A DNA stretch of 57,745 nt from Planctomyces sp. (GTDB lineage: Bacteria; Planctomycetota; Planctomycetia; Planctomycetales; Planctomycetaceae): NCBI GenBank assembly GCA_027483405.1, contig JAIXUU010000047.1, positions 1-57,745 of the forward strand, written 5' to 3'. Below, one piece after another: positions 1 through 9,377 of the stretch. How positions within the stretch are numbered: position 1 is the stretch's first letter; each line of letters starts with the position of its first letter. The notes under the pieces are model-generated. The model worked only from the letters and a program-made list of their open reading frames with translations. It ran no database searches and was not told the DNA's origin. A program made the position numbers and the translations under genes.

Positions 1-128
1 AGATCGAGGCAATATGCCGCATCAATAGTTGAGGTCTGGCCTGTCTCAAGATTTGAGAATCGCTCGACATCATGATCGAAGCGATTCCGAATCTCTTCAA
101 CGGTGGATTTGCGGGCTGCAGGATGCAT
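1..128 (-). CDS. N-terminal fragment, possible class I SAM methyltransferase
   Basis: An open frame begins with ATG at 128 and runs off the left edge, giving about 42 residues. It starts four bases after the last base of the der stop codon, so the two genes look co-transcribed. The visible part contains RKSTVEEIRNRFD, then DVERFSNLETGQ, then TIDAAYCLD. From memory, this N-terminal pattern resembles planctomycete proteins annotated as class I SAM-dependent methyltransferases. The SAM-binding glycine motif would lie outside the window, so the function is an inference. The tight spacing and protein-like composition make the gene itself more secure than its product. Confidence 0.5.
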   Translation of the reverse strand, partial: MHPAARKSTVEEIRNRFDHDVERFSNLETGQTSTIDAAYCLD

Positions 129-131
129 GGC

Positions 132-1622
132 TTAATCCTGTTCATCATGAGCGCTGGCAGGGCCTGCATCAAAATCCTGCTCGCCATCATAGAGCGTTTC
201 TTCATCTTCGAAATCATCGACTTCGGAATCAAAGACTTCCTGCATTTCGTTGCGGTCATCCTGGTTTTGCGGCTTAAGGCGACCAGCCGAGTCTGTCTCT
301 CGACTGCGGAAATACAGCTTGATAGGAACTTCCTTGAAGGGGAGCTCTTCTCGGAAGACGCCCAGCAGGTAGCGTTTCCAACTGTCGTCCAGCAGGTTGG
401 CGTCATTACATTTTAAGACGATGGTGGGGGGCTCAGCAGCCACTTGAGTCGCATAGTACAGCTTAACGTTACGATTCTGCCGCATCGGCGGCGGCCAGTT
501 CTTGACCGCTTTTTTGACCAGCCGATTGAGTTCACCTGTGCCAATACGCATCAATGCCTGCTTGAAGATTGACTGTGCAAGATTGATCAACTTCTTGACG
601 TTCTTGCCGGTCATTCCGGTGATGAAGGCCAGAGGAACATGCCGCATGCTGGCAAAGTTCTGCAGCAGGTACTCATTCCAGGCTTCCATTTCCTGGTCGC
701 CATGCAGATCCCATTTATTGACCACAAAAATACAGGGTTTGTGATACTCGTAGATCTCATGCACCAGTTGTTTATCGACGCGTGAGATGGGCTGCGTGCA
801 ATCGAAGAACATGAGCACGACATTCGCACGCCGGATACTGCGCTTGGCTCTGGCCAGGCCATACCACTCGATATCGTTTGCCAGTGACTTTCGCTTGCGA
901 ACCCCGGGTGTATCAATCGCGACGAACGATTTCCCATCGAGTTCAAATCGCACATCGACACTGTCGCGCGTCGTCCCGGGAATCTCGCTGACGATCATTC
1001 GCTCCGTCTCAGCCAGCGAATTCACGAAGGTGCTTTTCCCCACATTGCGGCGACCAACAATGGCCAGTTTCAATTCGGGTTCGGCTGTATCCTGCTCTCC
1101 GTCCTGCTGCTCGTCGGCATTGGCATCAGGAAGATTCTCCAGGATGGCGGCCATCAGGTCATTGCGATTTCGATTTCCTTTAACACTCGTGACCACAATC
1201 GGGCCATCGGCCAGAGCGTAGAAGGGCCCCAACTCAAGATCGAGCTTCGGTGAATCGCACTTGTTAACCACCACCAGCTTGCGTGTGGAAATCGGGCGCA
1301 GTCTTCGTGACACTTCGAGGTCGAGTGCCGTTAAACCGGCTGAACCATCGACGACAAACAGGATCAGGTCAGCTTCCTGAATCCCTACGTTGATCTGATA
1401 GTCGATCTCGTTACTGAGGTCGTCAACATCAACAATTCCAATTCCGCCGGTATCCACCAGTTCAAAATAACGATCCCCCTCATGCATCAGATACATGACG
1501 CGATCACGCGTGACACCGGCGGTGGGGTCGACCACCGAGATTCTCTTCTGAGCCAGCCAATTGAGAATCGAGCTTTTGCCGACATTGGGTCGGCCGACGA
1601 TAGCAACTTTGGGAATCGACAT
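132..1622 (-). CDS. der: Ribosome biogenesis GTPase Der (EngA)
   Basis: Der is a double GTPase needed for late assembly of the 50S ribosomal subunit. Both G domains are visible in the 496-residue product. The first has GRPNVGKS at residues 10-17, DTGG at 57-60 and NKCD at 120-123. The second has GRRNVGKS at about 190-197, DTPG at 237-240 and NKWD at 302-305. A KH-like C-terminal domain follows at about 360-450. The last 40 or so residues are a strongly acidic tail (VDDFEDEE and similar) that goes beyond the usual end of the family. An acidic linker also separates the two G domains at about 165-182. The ATG at 1622 puts the first P-loop at the normal distance from the N-terminus. A methyltransferase-like gene follows directly downstream. 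Confidence 0.97.
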   Translation of the reverse strand: MSIPKVAIVGRPNVGKSSILNWLAQKRISVVDPTAGVTRDRVMYLMHEGDRYFELVDTGGIGIVDVDDLSNEIDYQINVGIQEADLILFVVDGSAGLTALDLEVSRRLRPISTRKLVVVNKCDSPKLDLELGPFYALADGPIVVTSVKGNRNRNDLMAAILENLPDANADEQQDGEQDTAEPELKLAIVGRRNVGKSTFVNSLAETERMIVSEIPGTTRDSVDVRFELDGKSFVAIDTPGVRKRKSLANDIEWYGLARAKRSIRRANVVLMFFDCTQPISRVDKQLVHEIYEYHKPCIFVVNKWDLHGDQEMEAWNEYLLQNFASMRHVPLAFITGMTGKNVKKLINLAQSIFKQALMRIGTGELNRLVKKAVKNWPPPMRQNRNVKLYYATQVAAEPPTIVLKCNDANLLDDSWKRYLLGVFREELPFKEVPIKLYFRSRETDSAGRLKPQNQDDRNEMQEVFDSEVDDFEDEETLYDGEQDFDAGPASAHDEQD

Positions 1623-2036
1623 AAAACAGTTTCACTTCGAGCACTAAAGCAGACAAATTCTGGAAATCGCGAGAGCACTTCCCGAAGGAGTGGGGTCTCG
1701 ACAAACCAATCGTCGAGTTTTCAAACGGCCATCTGATTTCGTGGCCGCTTTCGTAACGATTTGTGCATTATCGTCTGATCCAACGGGAGAAGTTGCAATC
1801 AATGCAATGGTGAATCAGACAACTCATTTTCATTGAGGATAACGAATCGATACGAATTTCGCATCTGCCGGGCTGATTTGTGATTCGGTTCAATCGAAGT
1901 CAGAATCTCGTTTGGGTTTGCGGATCTGATGGCTATTCGTGCCATCCTTTCAACCCGGATTGAATCAGCGAGAGCGGTTGGTGGAAAACTTAGCGCTCAG
2001 GTCGAAGAGCGAATTTTCCTTTTGGGTGGACGATTT
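1623..2036. other. Divergent intergenic region, der / hpnC
   Basis: About 410 bases separate the der start from the preferred hpnC start. Transcription diverges from here, so both promoters should lie within it. I see no convincing sigma-70 pair, inverted repeat, RNA gene or coding frame. An upstream in-frame ATG at 1929 could lengthen hpnC by 36 residues, but it lacks a Shine-Dalgarno sequence. Confidence 0.5.
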
Positions 2037-3008
2037 ATGCCTGAGAGTAGGGAACGGTGGCGATCCTTTGACGAAGAGATCAGGGAGTGGGGACCTCAGG
2101 GTTCTCGAAGCGCCTGTTCTCTGGCTGAGGCAGAGAGCTATTGCCGAAAGCTGGCCACGGGACATTACGAGAATTTCCCGCTCGTTTCGCTGCTGTTACC
2201 TAAAAAGCTGCATCAGCCATTTTTTAATGTCTATGCCTTTTGCCGCTGGTCTGATGATCTCGGAGACGAAATCAACGATCCCACTCGATCACTGCAGCTG
2301 CTCCAGTGGTGGCGCGAGCAGATGGTCTTATGTCACCAGGTGGCCAGCGGTCAGGAGTTATCCGGGGAAATCTTTCTCGCACATCCAGTGATGATTGCTC
2401 TGCAAAAGACCATTCAAGAATTCGGAATTCCTTTACAGCCGTTTGTTGATCTGATTTCCGCGTTCGAGCAGGATCAGTGCCGGACGAGATATGAGACTTT
2501 TGAGGATCTGCTGAATTATTGTGAGCGGAGTGCGAATCCAGTTGGGAGACTCGTGTTGTACCTGGGCAGGGATGTTTCCGAGCAGAATTTTTTCTGGTCT
2601 GATGCGATTTGTACGGGATTGCAACTGGCAAATTTCTGGCAGGATGTCGCGCGAGACTATCAGATTGGCAGGATCTACCTTCCGTTGGCAGAGATGAAGG
2701 AGTTTGGTGTTTCTGAGGAGACGATTCGAGAGCGAATTTCGACGGAAGCGTTTCAAAAGTTGATGACTTTTCAAGTGGAGCGAACGCGTCTCTTCTTTGA
2801 AAAGGGAAAGCCACTTGTGAACCATGTCACCAACGACTTGAGGCTCGACGTCGATTTGTTTCTTCGCGGCGGAGAATGCATTCTCGTTAAGATTGCCAGG
2901 ATCAATTATCGAGTTCTGGAAACCAGGCCCAAAGTCACCAAGTGGGATGGAGGACGATTGCTGATCATGGCGCTGGGGCGAAGTCTTCGGAAAAGGTTTT
3001 TTGGCTGA
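2037..3008 (+). CDS. hpnC: Squalene synthase HpnC
   Basis: This is a trans-isoprenyl diphosphate synthase of the squalene/phytoene synthase fold. In the HpnCDE route, HpnC converts presqualene diphosphate to hydroxysqualene. With the ATG at 2037 the product has 323 residues. It carries the first Asp-rich motif DDLGDE at 73-78 and the second, DVARD, at 203-207, followed by GRIYLP. The segment YCRKLATGHYENF is typical of HpnC. A longer frame opens at 1929, but its extra 36 residues are unlike the family. hpnD follows 191 bases downstream on the same strand, which supports a squalene/hopanoid role. hpnE and squalene-hopene cyclase are not in the window. Confidence 0.9.
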   Translation: MPESRERWRSFDEEIREWGPQGSRSACSLAEAESYCRKLATGHYENFPLVSLLLPKKLHQPFFNVYAFCRWSDDLGDEINDPTRSLQLLQWWREQMVLCHQVASGQELSGEIFLAHPVMIALQKTIQEFGIPLQPFVDLISAFEQDQCRTRYETFEDLLNYCERSANPVGRLVLYLGRDVSEQNFFWSDAICTGLQLANFWQDVARDYQIGRIYLPLAEMKEFGVSEETIRERISTEAFQKLMTFQVERTRLFFEKGKPLVNHVTNDLRLDVDLFLRGGECILVKIARINYRVLETRPKVTKWDGGRLLIMALGRSLRKRFFG

Positions 3009-3199
3009 TTTCAGGTAAGGTTAGTGACATATGCGTCATTTCCCTGAAGAGCACTCATCCCAAGAAACAAGCACACAACAATCGACAGAAATGTTAGATC
3101 CCAAAGGCTAATCCCCAGCGGAGAAACAAAATTTCATTTGTTCTTCTCTTTGGTGATCGTATTGATTAGTGAAACAGTCTGCGGAAATCCAGAGGTCTT

Positions 3200-4111
3200 A
3201 TGGCTCCTGCCCCTGCATCCGAGAGTTTACCGCAGTCTGCTCGCCAACTCAGCGTGGCGGAATCGTTCCAGTGGGCCGAAGAGGTCACCAGGCGATCCCG
3301 ATCCAATTTTCGCTGGTCTTTTTTCACACTGGATCGCCCGCGGCGGCAGGCCATGGAAGCCTTATACAGCTTCATGCGACTGACTGATGACCTGGGGGAT
3401 GACGAGGGATTATCGATCTCTGAGCGAACTGAGCAACTGATCGCCTGGCGAAAAATGCTGGACGCTGCCCTGGCTGGCGAGAGTCAGCCACATCCTTTAA
3501 TGCCGGCTCTGGTGGATACGATTTCCAGGTACCAGATCCCAGCCTGTTATCTGCATGATGTGATCACTGGAGTCGAGATGGATTTACATCCAGTTCAACT
3601 CAAGAGCTGGGCCGAACTGGAAAAGTATGCCTATCATGTCGCGGGAGCTGTGGGGCTGTGCTGTATTCACATCTGGGGATTTCAAGGGGATCAAGCACAG
3701 GCCCGGGCACTCGCCTGTGGCAGAGCCATGCAATACACGAACATCCTGCGCGATGTGAACAGTGATCTTGCACTAGGGAGAGTTTACCTACCAGAAGAAT
3801 TGCTGCGTCAGCATCAGTACTCTCTTGATGACTTGCGGCAAAGGGCGTACACGGCACCGTTTGTCAGTGCGATGCGAAAGTTTGCCGAGGTGACCAGGGC
3901 TAACTACAGGGAGGCAGCACTACTGGTGAGTGAACTGGAGCCACCGGGGAGGCCGATTCTTCGGGTGATGCTCGATACTTATCAGACTTTGCTGGAACGG
4001 ATTGAACATGCAGAGTTCCGTGTTTTCGAACAGCGAATTCGTGTTCCGGTCTGGCAGAAACTCTGGTTTGTAGGCCGCACCTTCCTGCCAGGTGGATTTC
4101 GCAGGCCGTGA
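3200..4111 (+). CDS. hpnD: Presqualene diphosphate synthase HpnD
   Basis: This is the second squalene/phytoene synthase-fold enzyme of the pair. HpnD condenses two farnesyl diphosphates to presqualene diphosphate. The 303-residue product has FMRLTDDLGDD (Asp motif at 63-68) and NILRDVNSD (185-189) followed by GRVYLP, which are the two Mg2+-binding sites. It is clearly paralogous to hpnC upstream, but it has the DVNSD form of motif two expected of HpnD. The ATG at 3200 leaves a short Ala/Pro/Ser-rich N-terminus before the fold begins near residue 20. A hairpin at about 4196-4223 ends the unit. Confidence 0.9.
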   Translation: MAPAPASESLPQSARQLSVAESFQWAEEVTRRSRSNFRWSFFTLDRPRRQAMEALYSFMRLTDDLGDDEGLSISERTEQLIAWRKMLDAALAGESQPHPLMPALVDTISRYQIPACYLHDVITGVEMDLHPVQLKSWAELEKYAYHVAGAVGLCCIHIWGFQGDQAQARALACGRAMQYTNILRDVNSDLALGRVYLPEELLRQHQYSLDDLRQRAYTAPFVSAMRKFAEVTRANYREAALLVSELEPPGRPILRVMLDTYQTLLERIEHAEFRVFEQRIRVPVWQKLWFVGRTFLPGGFRRP

Positions 4112-4186
4112 TTCGGTTGCCATGATCGAACATCGCTTGTGTCGGATGCATGCGCCGAGGCAGACATGATTTTGATTTGGTTAAAA

Positions 4187-4232
4187 ACAAAAAAAGCCCT
4201 GCAAGGATCAAAATCCGTGCAGGACTTTTCTT
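4187..4232. terminator. Bidirectional terminator between hpnD and lexA
   Basis: The stem pairs CCTGCA at 4198-4203 with TGCAGG at 4218-4223. An inner GGAT/ATCC pairing extends it, and the whole is flanked by an A-tract on the left and T-rich DNA on the right. The minus-strand reading ends in a long T run, which fits lexA best. The plus-strand reading can also serve hpnD. Confidence 0.75.
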
Positions 4233-4280
4233 GAAAACAAATAGCGAGAAACAATCAGCGAGTGAGTTCGCTGGCGTCTC

Positions 4281-4883
4281 TCAGTTGAATTGGCGAATGA
4301 CACCGACCAGCACGCCCAGAACTTCGACTCGATTCGAGTAGATCGGCTTCATGGTGCTATTGGCAGGTTCAAGACGGATTCGAGTTGGTTCACGATAGAA
4401 CCGCTTGAGTGTGGCATCCACGCCATCAACAAGGGCCACAACGATTTCGCCATCGCGGGCATCGGCTTGGCGCTTGATGACCACGTAATCGCCTTCAGCA
4501 ATCTGATCTTCGATCATGGAGTCACCTTTGACTCGCAGACAGAAATGATCTTCCGAATCGAAGAGATGGCTGAAATCGACTCGTTCTTCCTGTTGTTCTG
4601 CCAATACAGGGATACCGGCAGCAATCTGGCCAGCCATGGGAAGAGTCATACGGGAGGCTGGGCTGTCAGCCAGTTGAATCGCCCGCGACATGTGAGATTC
4701 ACGGGAGATCAGTCCTTTTCGTTCGAGGGCCTTCAAGTGGCACATCACCCCGTTGGGAGAGCGAATACCAAAGTGAGTCCCGATTTCTCTGACAGTCGGA
4801 CCGTATCCTCGATTCATAATCTTGTCGCGGAGAAAATCGTAAATCTCTTTTTGCCGCGTTGTCAGATTGACCTTCATGCTCAT
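4281..4883 (-). CDS. lexA: LexA SOS repressor / autoprotease
   Basis: LexA represses DNA-damage genes and is inactivated by RecA-stimulated self-cleavage. The 200-residue product has an N-terminal winged helix (about residues 3-70, with QKEIYDFLRDKI and GYGPTVREIG) and a C-terminal S24 peptidase domain. The scissile Ala-Gly is at 89-90 within GQIAAGIP. The catalytic Ser is at 122 (KGDSM) and the catalytic Lys at 160 (ATLKRF), matching the usual Ser-Lys spacing. The ATG at 4883 is preceded by AGGA. A second ATG two codons later is also possible. A sigma-70-like promoter and an inverted repeat lie 115-180 bases upstream, so autoregulation is plausible, but the planctomycete operator is not known to me. 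Confidence 0.96.
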   Translation of the reverse strand: MSMKVNLTTRQKEIYDFLRDKIMNRGYGPTVREIGTHFGIRSPNGVMCHLKALERKGLISRESHMSRAIQLADSPASRMTLPMAGQIAAGIPVLAEQQEERVDFSHLFDSEDHFCLRVKGDSMIEDQIAEGDYVVIKRQADARDGEIVVALVDGVDATLKRFYREPTRIRLEPANSTMKPIYSNRVEVLGVLVGVIRQFN

Positions 4884-4996
4884 GCCATCCTGTGTTTAGG
4901 CATTGTCTTTCGACATTTCATGGTGAATACACGCCGACAATGAATCCAAATCGTCGCCTGTTACGAAGTGTTCTCTTGCCGGTGATACTAGCAAAA

Positions 4997-5025
4997 ATCC
5001 TAATATACTGACGTGAACGTGACAA
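4997..5025 (-). promoter_or_regulatory. Candidate sigma-70 promoter for lexA
   Basis: On the minus strand TTGTCA (5020-5025) is separated by exactly 17 bases from TAGGAT (4997-5002). This gives 5/6 and 4/6 matches to -35 and -10, with the ideal spacer. It lies about 115 bases upstream of the lexA ATG and points towards it. There is no experimental support. Confidence 0.35.
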
Positions 5026-5040
5026 GTGAGTATCGACACC

Positions 5041-5059
5041 TTTGTCCACATGTGACAAA
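5041..5059. promoter_or_regulatory. Inverted repeat upstream of lexA promoter
   Basis: TTTGTC and GACAAA form perfect 6-bp arms around a 7-base centre that contains the palindrome ACATGT. It sits 16 bases upstream of the candidate -35 box. The size and dyad symmetry suit a dimeric regulator. Whether it is a LexA operator is unknown, because the arms match neither the E. coli nor the Bacillus SOS box. Confidence 0.3.
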
Positions 5060-5254
5060 TTTCTTTAGTAAAAACCAGAATGGATACTTATCCAGATAAC
5101 AAAGATGTCATGATTCAATAGCCCGACCAAATGTATACAGTATTTTCCAAAAACTCTTTCAGAAGATCTCTCATTTTCTGCACATAATCGTGAAATTCCT
5201 CGATCAAGCCGGCGCGTCTTGGAAGCGAGTCGGTCCATGTTTTGCTGGAGTTTC

Positions 5255-5312
5255 TCACAAAAAACGAAACAGCCACGGTGCCCGCACAACATGCGAACAT
5301 TCGTGGCTGGAT
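5255..5312 (-). terminator. Rho-independent terminator of the redoxin-like gene
   Basis: Read on the minus strand, CAGCCACG (5302-5309) pairs perfectly with CGTGGCTG (5270-5277). The loop is about 24 bases and the stem is followed by TTTCGTTTTTT. It lies just downstream of the stop codon at 5343. Confidence 0.75.
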
Positions 5313-5342
5313 CAGCTTGTGGTAGAAAACGAGACAGAGAGA

Positions 5343-6728
5343 TTAGTTCTGGTTAGTCTCCTGGGCTTTGGCTGCCCGCAAATGCTTGAGCAGCACTTCT
5401 CGTAATTCTGGTTCGAGAGTCGAAGGCTGAACCTGTGTAGAAATGACTGTTCCCTGAGGATCGATCAGCCAAATTGTGGGCAATGTATTAATGCCGTAGT
5501 GAGTGGCCAGTGGATGATTCCACCCGCGCTTGGCTCGCTCTGAATGGAAAATCTGTGGCCAGGAGACACCTGTTTCCTCCAGGAATCGATCGACTGCGGA
5601 TTCTTCGAGATCCAGATTGACACCCACTGTGACGCAGTATTTCTCGTATTTTTTCGAGATTTCGAGCAGTTGGGGAAGTTGATCGCGAAAAGGTTTGGAA
5701 GCTGTTGACCAGAAGACCACGAGAACGGCTTTGCCGCGATACTCATCCATGGTGATGAAATTGCCATCCAGAGCCGGCCCGGCGAGTTCGAGTGATTTAC
5801 CAGGGAGATCAATCCGGCGCAGGACGTTGGTGATTTGCTGTGCTTCGGGAGTTCCTGGAAATTTCTGCTCGATGAGGCGGTAGCAGGTCACGGCTTCTTC
5901 GAGTTGACCATTCATTTCGCAACTTGTGGCTGCAGCTAAGAGGAACGGTAAGCTTTTGGCTGAATCTTTGGGAAAACGTGTCGCATACAATTGCGACTGT
6001 CTGGAGAGTTCAATCAGCCAGCGTGGCTCAGTTTCTGAAGAACGCAGTGCATTGGAATGTGCCAGGCTGACAACGGTCTGCTGGGCTTCGGCAGCGGCAT
6101 CTGACTCCGGTCGATTCTCGAAAAAGACTGCAGCAATGTCATACAGGGCCGACGTACTTTCGGCATCTCCTTGCAGAGCCAGTTGCAGGTGGCTTTCGAG
6201 GAGGTGATGGGCTGAAACGGTAAAGAGTCGCTCTTGAGCTTTGTCTTTCGCTGTGACAGCCAGAGCCCCGGTCGCAAGTTCGATAATCTGTTTGTTTCGT
6301 TCCGTGCGGAGTTTCTTCTGCGCTTCCATTTGTTCCCGGAGTTTTTCCTGAGCCGCTGGGTTATCGGCAGCGGCAGTCTCAATCACAGGGTAGGGGAGCA
6401 GGCGAATTCGCAGAATTTCACGAACGGCCCATTCAGGTGAGCCTTTCTCCGGTTCAGGAGTCTCGGTGAGTGGTTCGAGGGGTTCTTCAGGTTCATCATC
6501 GTCCACGTTTCCGGGGGGTGCTGCAGTTCCGGGGGCAGGAATCGAAGCCACTGGCAGGGCACTTCCTGGCTGGCCTGAAGTGACCGCGGACGGTTTGGCA
6601 CCGGGAGAGACAGCCTCGGAGGCTGAGTTTGTGCCCACAGATGTTGTGCTGGCAGTGTCGCTGCAGCCAGCAGCTGCGAAGGTCAAAAGGCTCAATATCA
6701 ATGCATAACTGCAGTTTATTCGAGGCAT
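5343..6728 (-). CDS. Redoxin-fold lipoprotein lacking the CxxC motif
   Basis: The C-terminal 150 residues form a TlpA/AhpC-like thioredoxin fold, with GKAVLVVFWSTA, VTVGVNLD and GINTLPTIWLIDPQG. The usual WCxPC is replaced by ASKPF, so both catalytic cysteines are gone (Ser344 at 5697-5699 and Phe347 at 5688-5690). The cis-proline region TLPT is kept. The N-terminus is a lipoprotein signal ending in FAAAGC, so the protein should be anchored in a membrane facing the periplasm. A Pro/Ala/Glu-rich linker follows, then a helical, TPR-like middle (about residues 95-300). The ATG at 6728 has AAGGA eight bases upstream and gives 461 residues. Longer frames only add residues before the signal. The role is unknown, perhaps a structural or binding redoxin. 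Confidence 0.85.
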   Translation of the reverse strand: MPRINCSYALILSLLTFAAAGCSDTASTTSVGTNSASEAVSPGAKPSAVTSGQPGSALPVASIPAPGTAAPPGNVDDDEPEEPLEPLTETPEPEKGSPEWAVREILRIRLLPYPVIETAAADNPAAQEKLREQMEAQKKLRTERNKQIIELATGALAVTAKDKAQERLFTVSAHHLLESHLQLALQGDAESTSALYDIAAVFFENRPESDAAAEAQQTVVSLAHSNALRSSETEPRWLIELSRQSQLYATRFPKDSAKSLPFLLAAATSCEMNGQLEEAVTCYRLIEQKFPGTPEAQQITNVLRRIDLPGKSLELAGPALDGNFITMDEYRGKAVLVVFWSTASKPFRDQLPQLLEISKKYEKYCVTVGVNLDLEESAVDRFLEETGVSWPQIFHSERAKRGWNHPLATHYGINTLPTIWLIDPQGTVISTQVQPSTLEPELREVLLKHLRAAKAQETNQN

Positions 6729-6905
6729 TCGTGACATCCTTGTCGAGAACATTGGCTGCAGAGGTCTATCCAGCACCTCTTCGGCAAGCCATACGTTCTA
6801 CGGCAAGAACTGCCGATTCGACAAGAGCGGTTGCAGAATGTTCTGTGAAAAGGAACACTCGGTATCCAAATTCACGCGCAATGCCCGAATGTCGAGAGAG
6901 CTGAG

Positions 6906-7586
<681 letters not shown>

Positions 7587-7634
7587 GTCGCGCCCAACTC
7601 CAATCGCTGACTGAGAAGGCCGATTCTCAACAAG

Positions 7635-8927
7635 TTATGCAGCCTGCGCTGTGTGCTCGCGATTGCCTGAACTCTTGAAGTGGTCAGGGCTTCGGCGTAG
7701 TGATTGGCCGTGAAGGAGTCGATCGGCCAGGCTTCCTTCAATCCAGGCGTGGTAGCTCCACCACGAAAGGGCAAATCCGACTCCAGCAACGAGCAAAAAC
7801 TGAATGGTCGCGGGCAGCGATGTCCGTACGGCCCCAATTTCTAAAGCCACAATCAGCGGATGATGAACCAGATAGATCCAGAAAGAGGCTTTTGCCAAAC
7901 GAAAAACCAGCGGCGGAAGTGGGGGCAATTTGGTGGCCATCATCCAGCAGGTGAGTGTCCAGAAAAATGCTGTCGCCGCCAGCAGGATGCCTGACAGCCA
8001 GCGGTGTGGTGAGGTCCACGTTTCGTTGGCAAAATTCAGCATTTGAGGCGCATGAGTGAGCTGATAAACGGCGATTAAGGCGGCTATGGCCGTCAATAGC
8101 GATAACCCAAGAACTGCAGGATGATCGAGAAACCGAGGCTGGCCGCAGGCAGCCAAGGTTATGCCGAGTAGAAAGAACTCGGCAGAATAAGCGAATTTGG
8201 CAGGATCTGGGAGAAATCCGTGCTGAAATCCAGTCACAACATCAGGTCGCCAGGTGAGAGTCAGGCTGACGATGCCTAAAAATGCGAGACCGCAAAGCAT
8301 GGCTTGCAGGGTTCCTGGATTCTTTCTTGAAATCGAAAGCACGGATGCTGCCTCGCTCGATCCTTCAGGGATTGAAGTCCACGGTTGAATTTTCCAGAGG
8401 GCGAGGGGAAGGCTCATCAGTAGCAGGTACTGTAAGTACCAGAGGTGGCTGAACCCCCAGAGTTGAGCGTATTCACCTGTCAATTTCAGGCTACGTAGTT
8501 TGACGGCTGGTAGCTCTCCACTGAGAACCCAGCCACCAATCCACAAATACATCTCGATGGGCAGGATGATCATGCAGCCTGCGAGGAAAGGTCTTCCCAG
8601 TCGTTTGAGTCTAGATCTCATGAATTCGACGGCACTGCGGTTTTTCAGACTATGCCAGCAGCCGTAGCCACTCAGACAGAAAAACAGTGGCATGATGAAC
8701 GACTCGATCCACCAGAAGAGTCCGTCGGCGAGACTCGAAGAGGCTGAGGACCGGGCCGGCCAAGCCAATCCCTGAAGGGGATGATGCAGATACGGGATCG
8801 CTGCATGGAGCACGACCACCAGAAATGCTCCACCACCGCGGAGGGCATCCAGTCCCCGATCCCGGTTGGCAATAACAGGCGGCGGAAAAGTGTTCGAGCC
8901 CACCATGGCTCCTGGAACACGCAGCAT
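7635..8927 (-). CDS. Acyltransferase-3 family membrane protein
   Basis: This is an integral membrane acyltransferase of the OafA/MdoC-like family, which O-acylates polysaccharides or other surface glycans. The 430-residue product starts with RDRGLDALRGGGAFLVVVLHAAIPY, cut here as the typical first segment: an Arg-rich start, then a helix with the conserved His. About ten hydrophobic segments follow. PLFFCLSGYGCW matches the family's FF.LSG motif. YLVHHPLIVALE near residue 350 is the usual late HxP segment. The product is most like the MdoC/OpgC-type subgroup. The ATG at 8927 has AGGGA upstream. It converges on the DtxR-type gene with 48 bases between the stops. The substrate cannot be read from sequence. 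Confidence 0.88.
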   Translation of the reverse strand: MLRVPGAMVGSNTFPPPVIANRDRGLDALRGGGAFLVVVLHAAIPYLHHPLQGLAWPARSSASSSLADGLFWWIESFIMPLFFCLSGYGCWHSLKNRSAVEFMRSRLKRLGRPFLAGCMIILPIEMYLWIGGWVLSGELPAVKLRSLKLTGEYAQLWGFSHLWYLQYLLLMSLPLALWKIQPWTSIPEGSSEAASVLSISRKNPGTLQAMLCGLAFLGIVSLTLTWRPDVVTGFQHGFLPDPAKFAYSAEFFLLGITLAACGQPRFLDHPAVLGLSLLTAIAALIAVYQLTHAPQMLNFANETWTSPHRWLSGILLAATAFFWTLTCWMMATKLPPLPPLVFRLAKASFWIYLVHHPLIVALEIGAVRTSLPATIQFLLVAGVGFALSWWSYHAWIEGSLADRLLHGQSLRRSPDHFKSSGNREHTAQAA

Positions 8928-9377
8928 AACATCCCTGTTCGACGAGTGAGGAAGAGCCGGGAGATATCAGAATTTCACTGATACTGGCAGATCAGATTTG
9001 CGGACTCGCGCCAAAATTTCTTCGTCGAGCAGAAGGCGAAGATGCAGATTTTTTCCGACAGCACGCAGAGGTTTCCTTCTGCCCTTTGGAACTCGATCTA
9101 GTGGCTTGATTTCATATCGGAAGAGCCGATTTCACTCATATTCCGCCACTTCATCAGTTGATGATGTGTGTATCTATCTCTATGTGGGACAATAATTTAT
9201 CGCGAATTCTTGCTTTTATTGCTTCAGGTTCTCAGGTACTTTGGTATTTTGGAAAGACATGCAAATATTATGTGTTTGCAGTGTTGTTCGATCTCTGGAT
9301 TGAGAACATTCTGGATGATCCAGCCCAGCCACTGGGCACAGCCATCAATCAAAATTTGTTGCTCATGCGGTGCAAAA
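8928..9377. other. Divergent intergenic region, acyltransferase / DUF58
   Basis: About 450 bases with no supported gene. A frame in phase with the DUF58 gene is open from 9168, but its first 70 residues are Cys/Leu-rich and unlike the family, so I treat this stretch as upstream DNA. No clear promoter pair or RNA fold was found. Confidence 0.5.

Larger units (their letters stand above)
4884..5254. other. Intergenic region upstream of lexA
   Basis: This is AT-richer DNA with no credible gene. It holds the candidate lexA promoter at 4997-5025, the inverted repeat at 5041-5059, and at its far end the terminator of the gene starting near 6728. The short frames here have no family resemblance or ribosome binding site. 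Confidence 0.5.

Noticed and set aside
6830-6860. Short inverted repeat TGTTC/GAACA upstream of the DtxR-type gene
   Set aside because: Only 5-bp arms; could easily be chance and does not match a known metal-regulator box.
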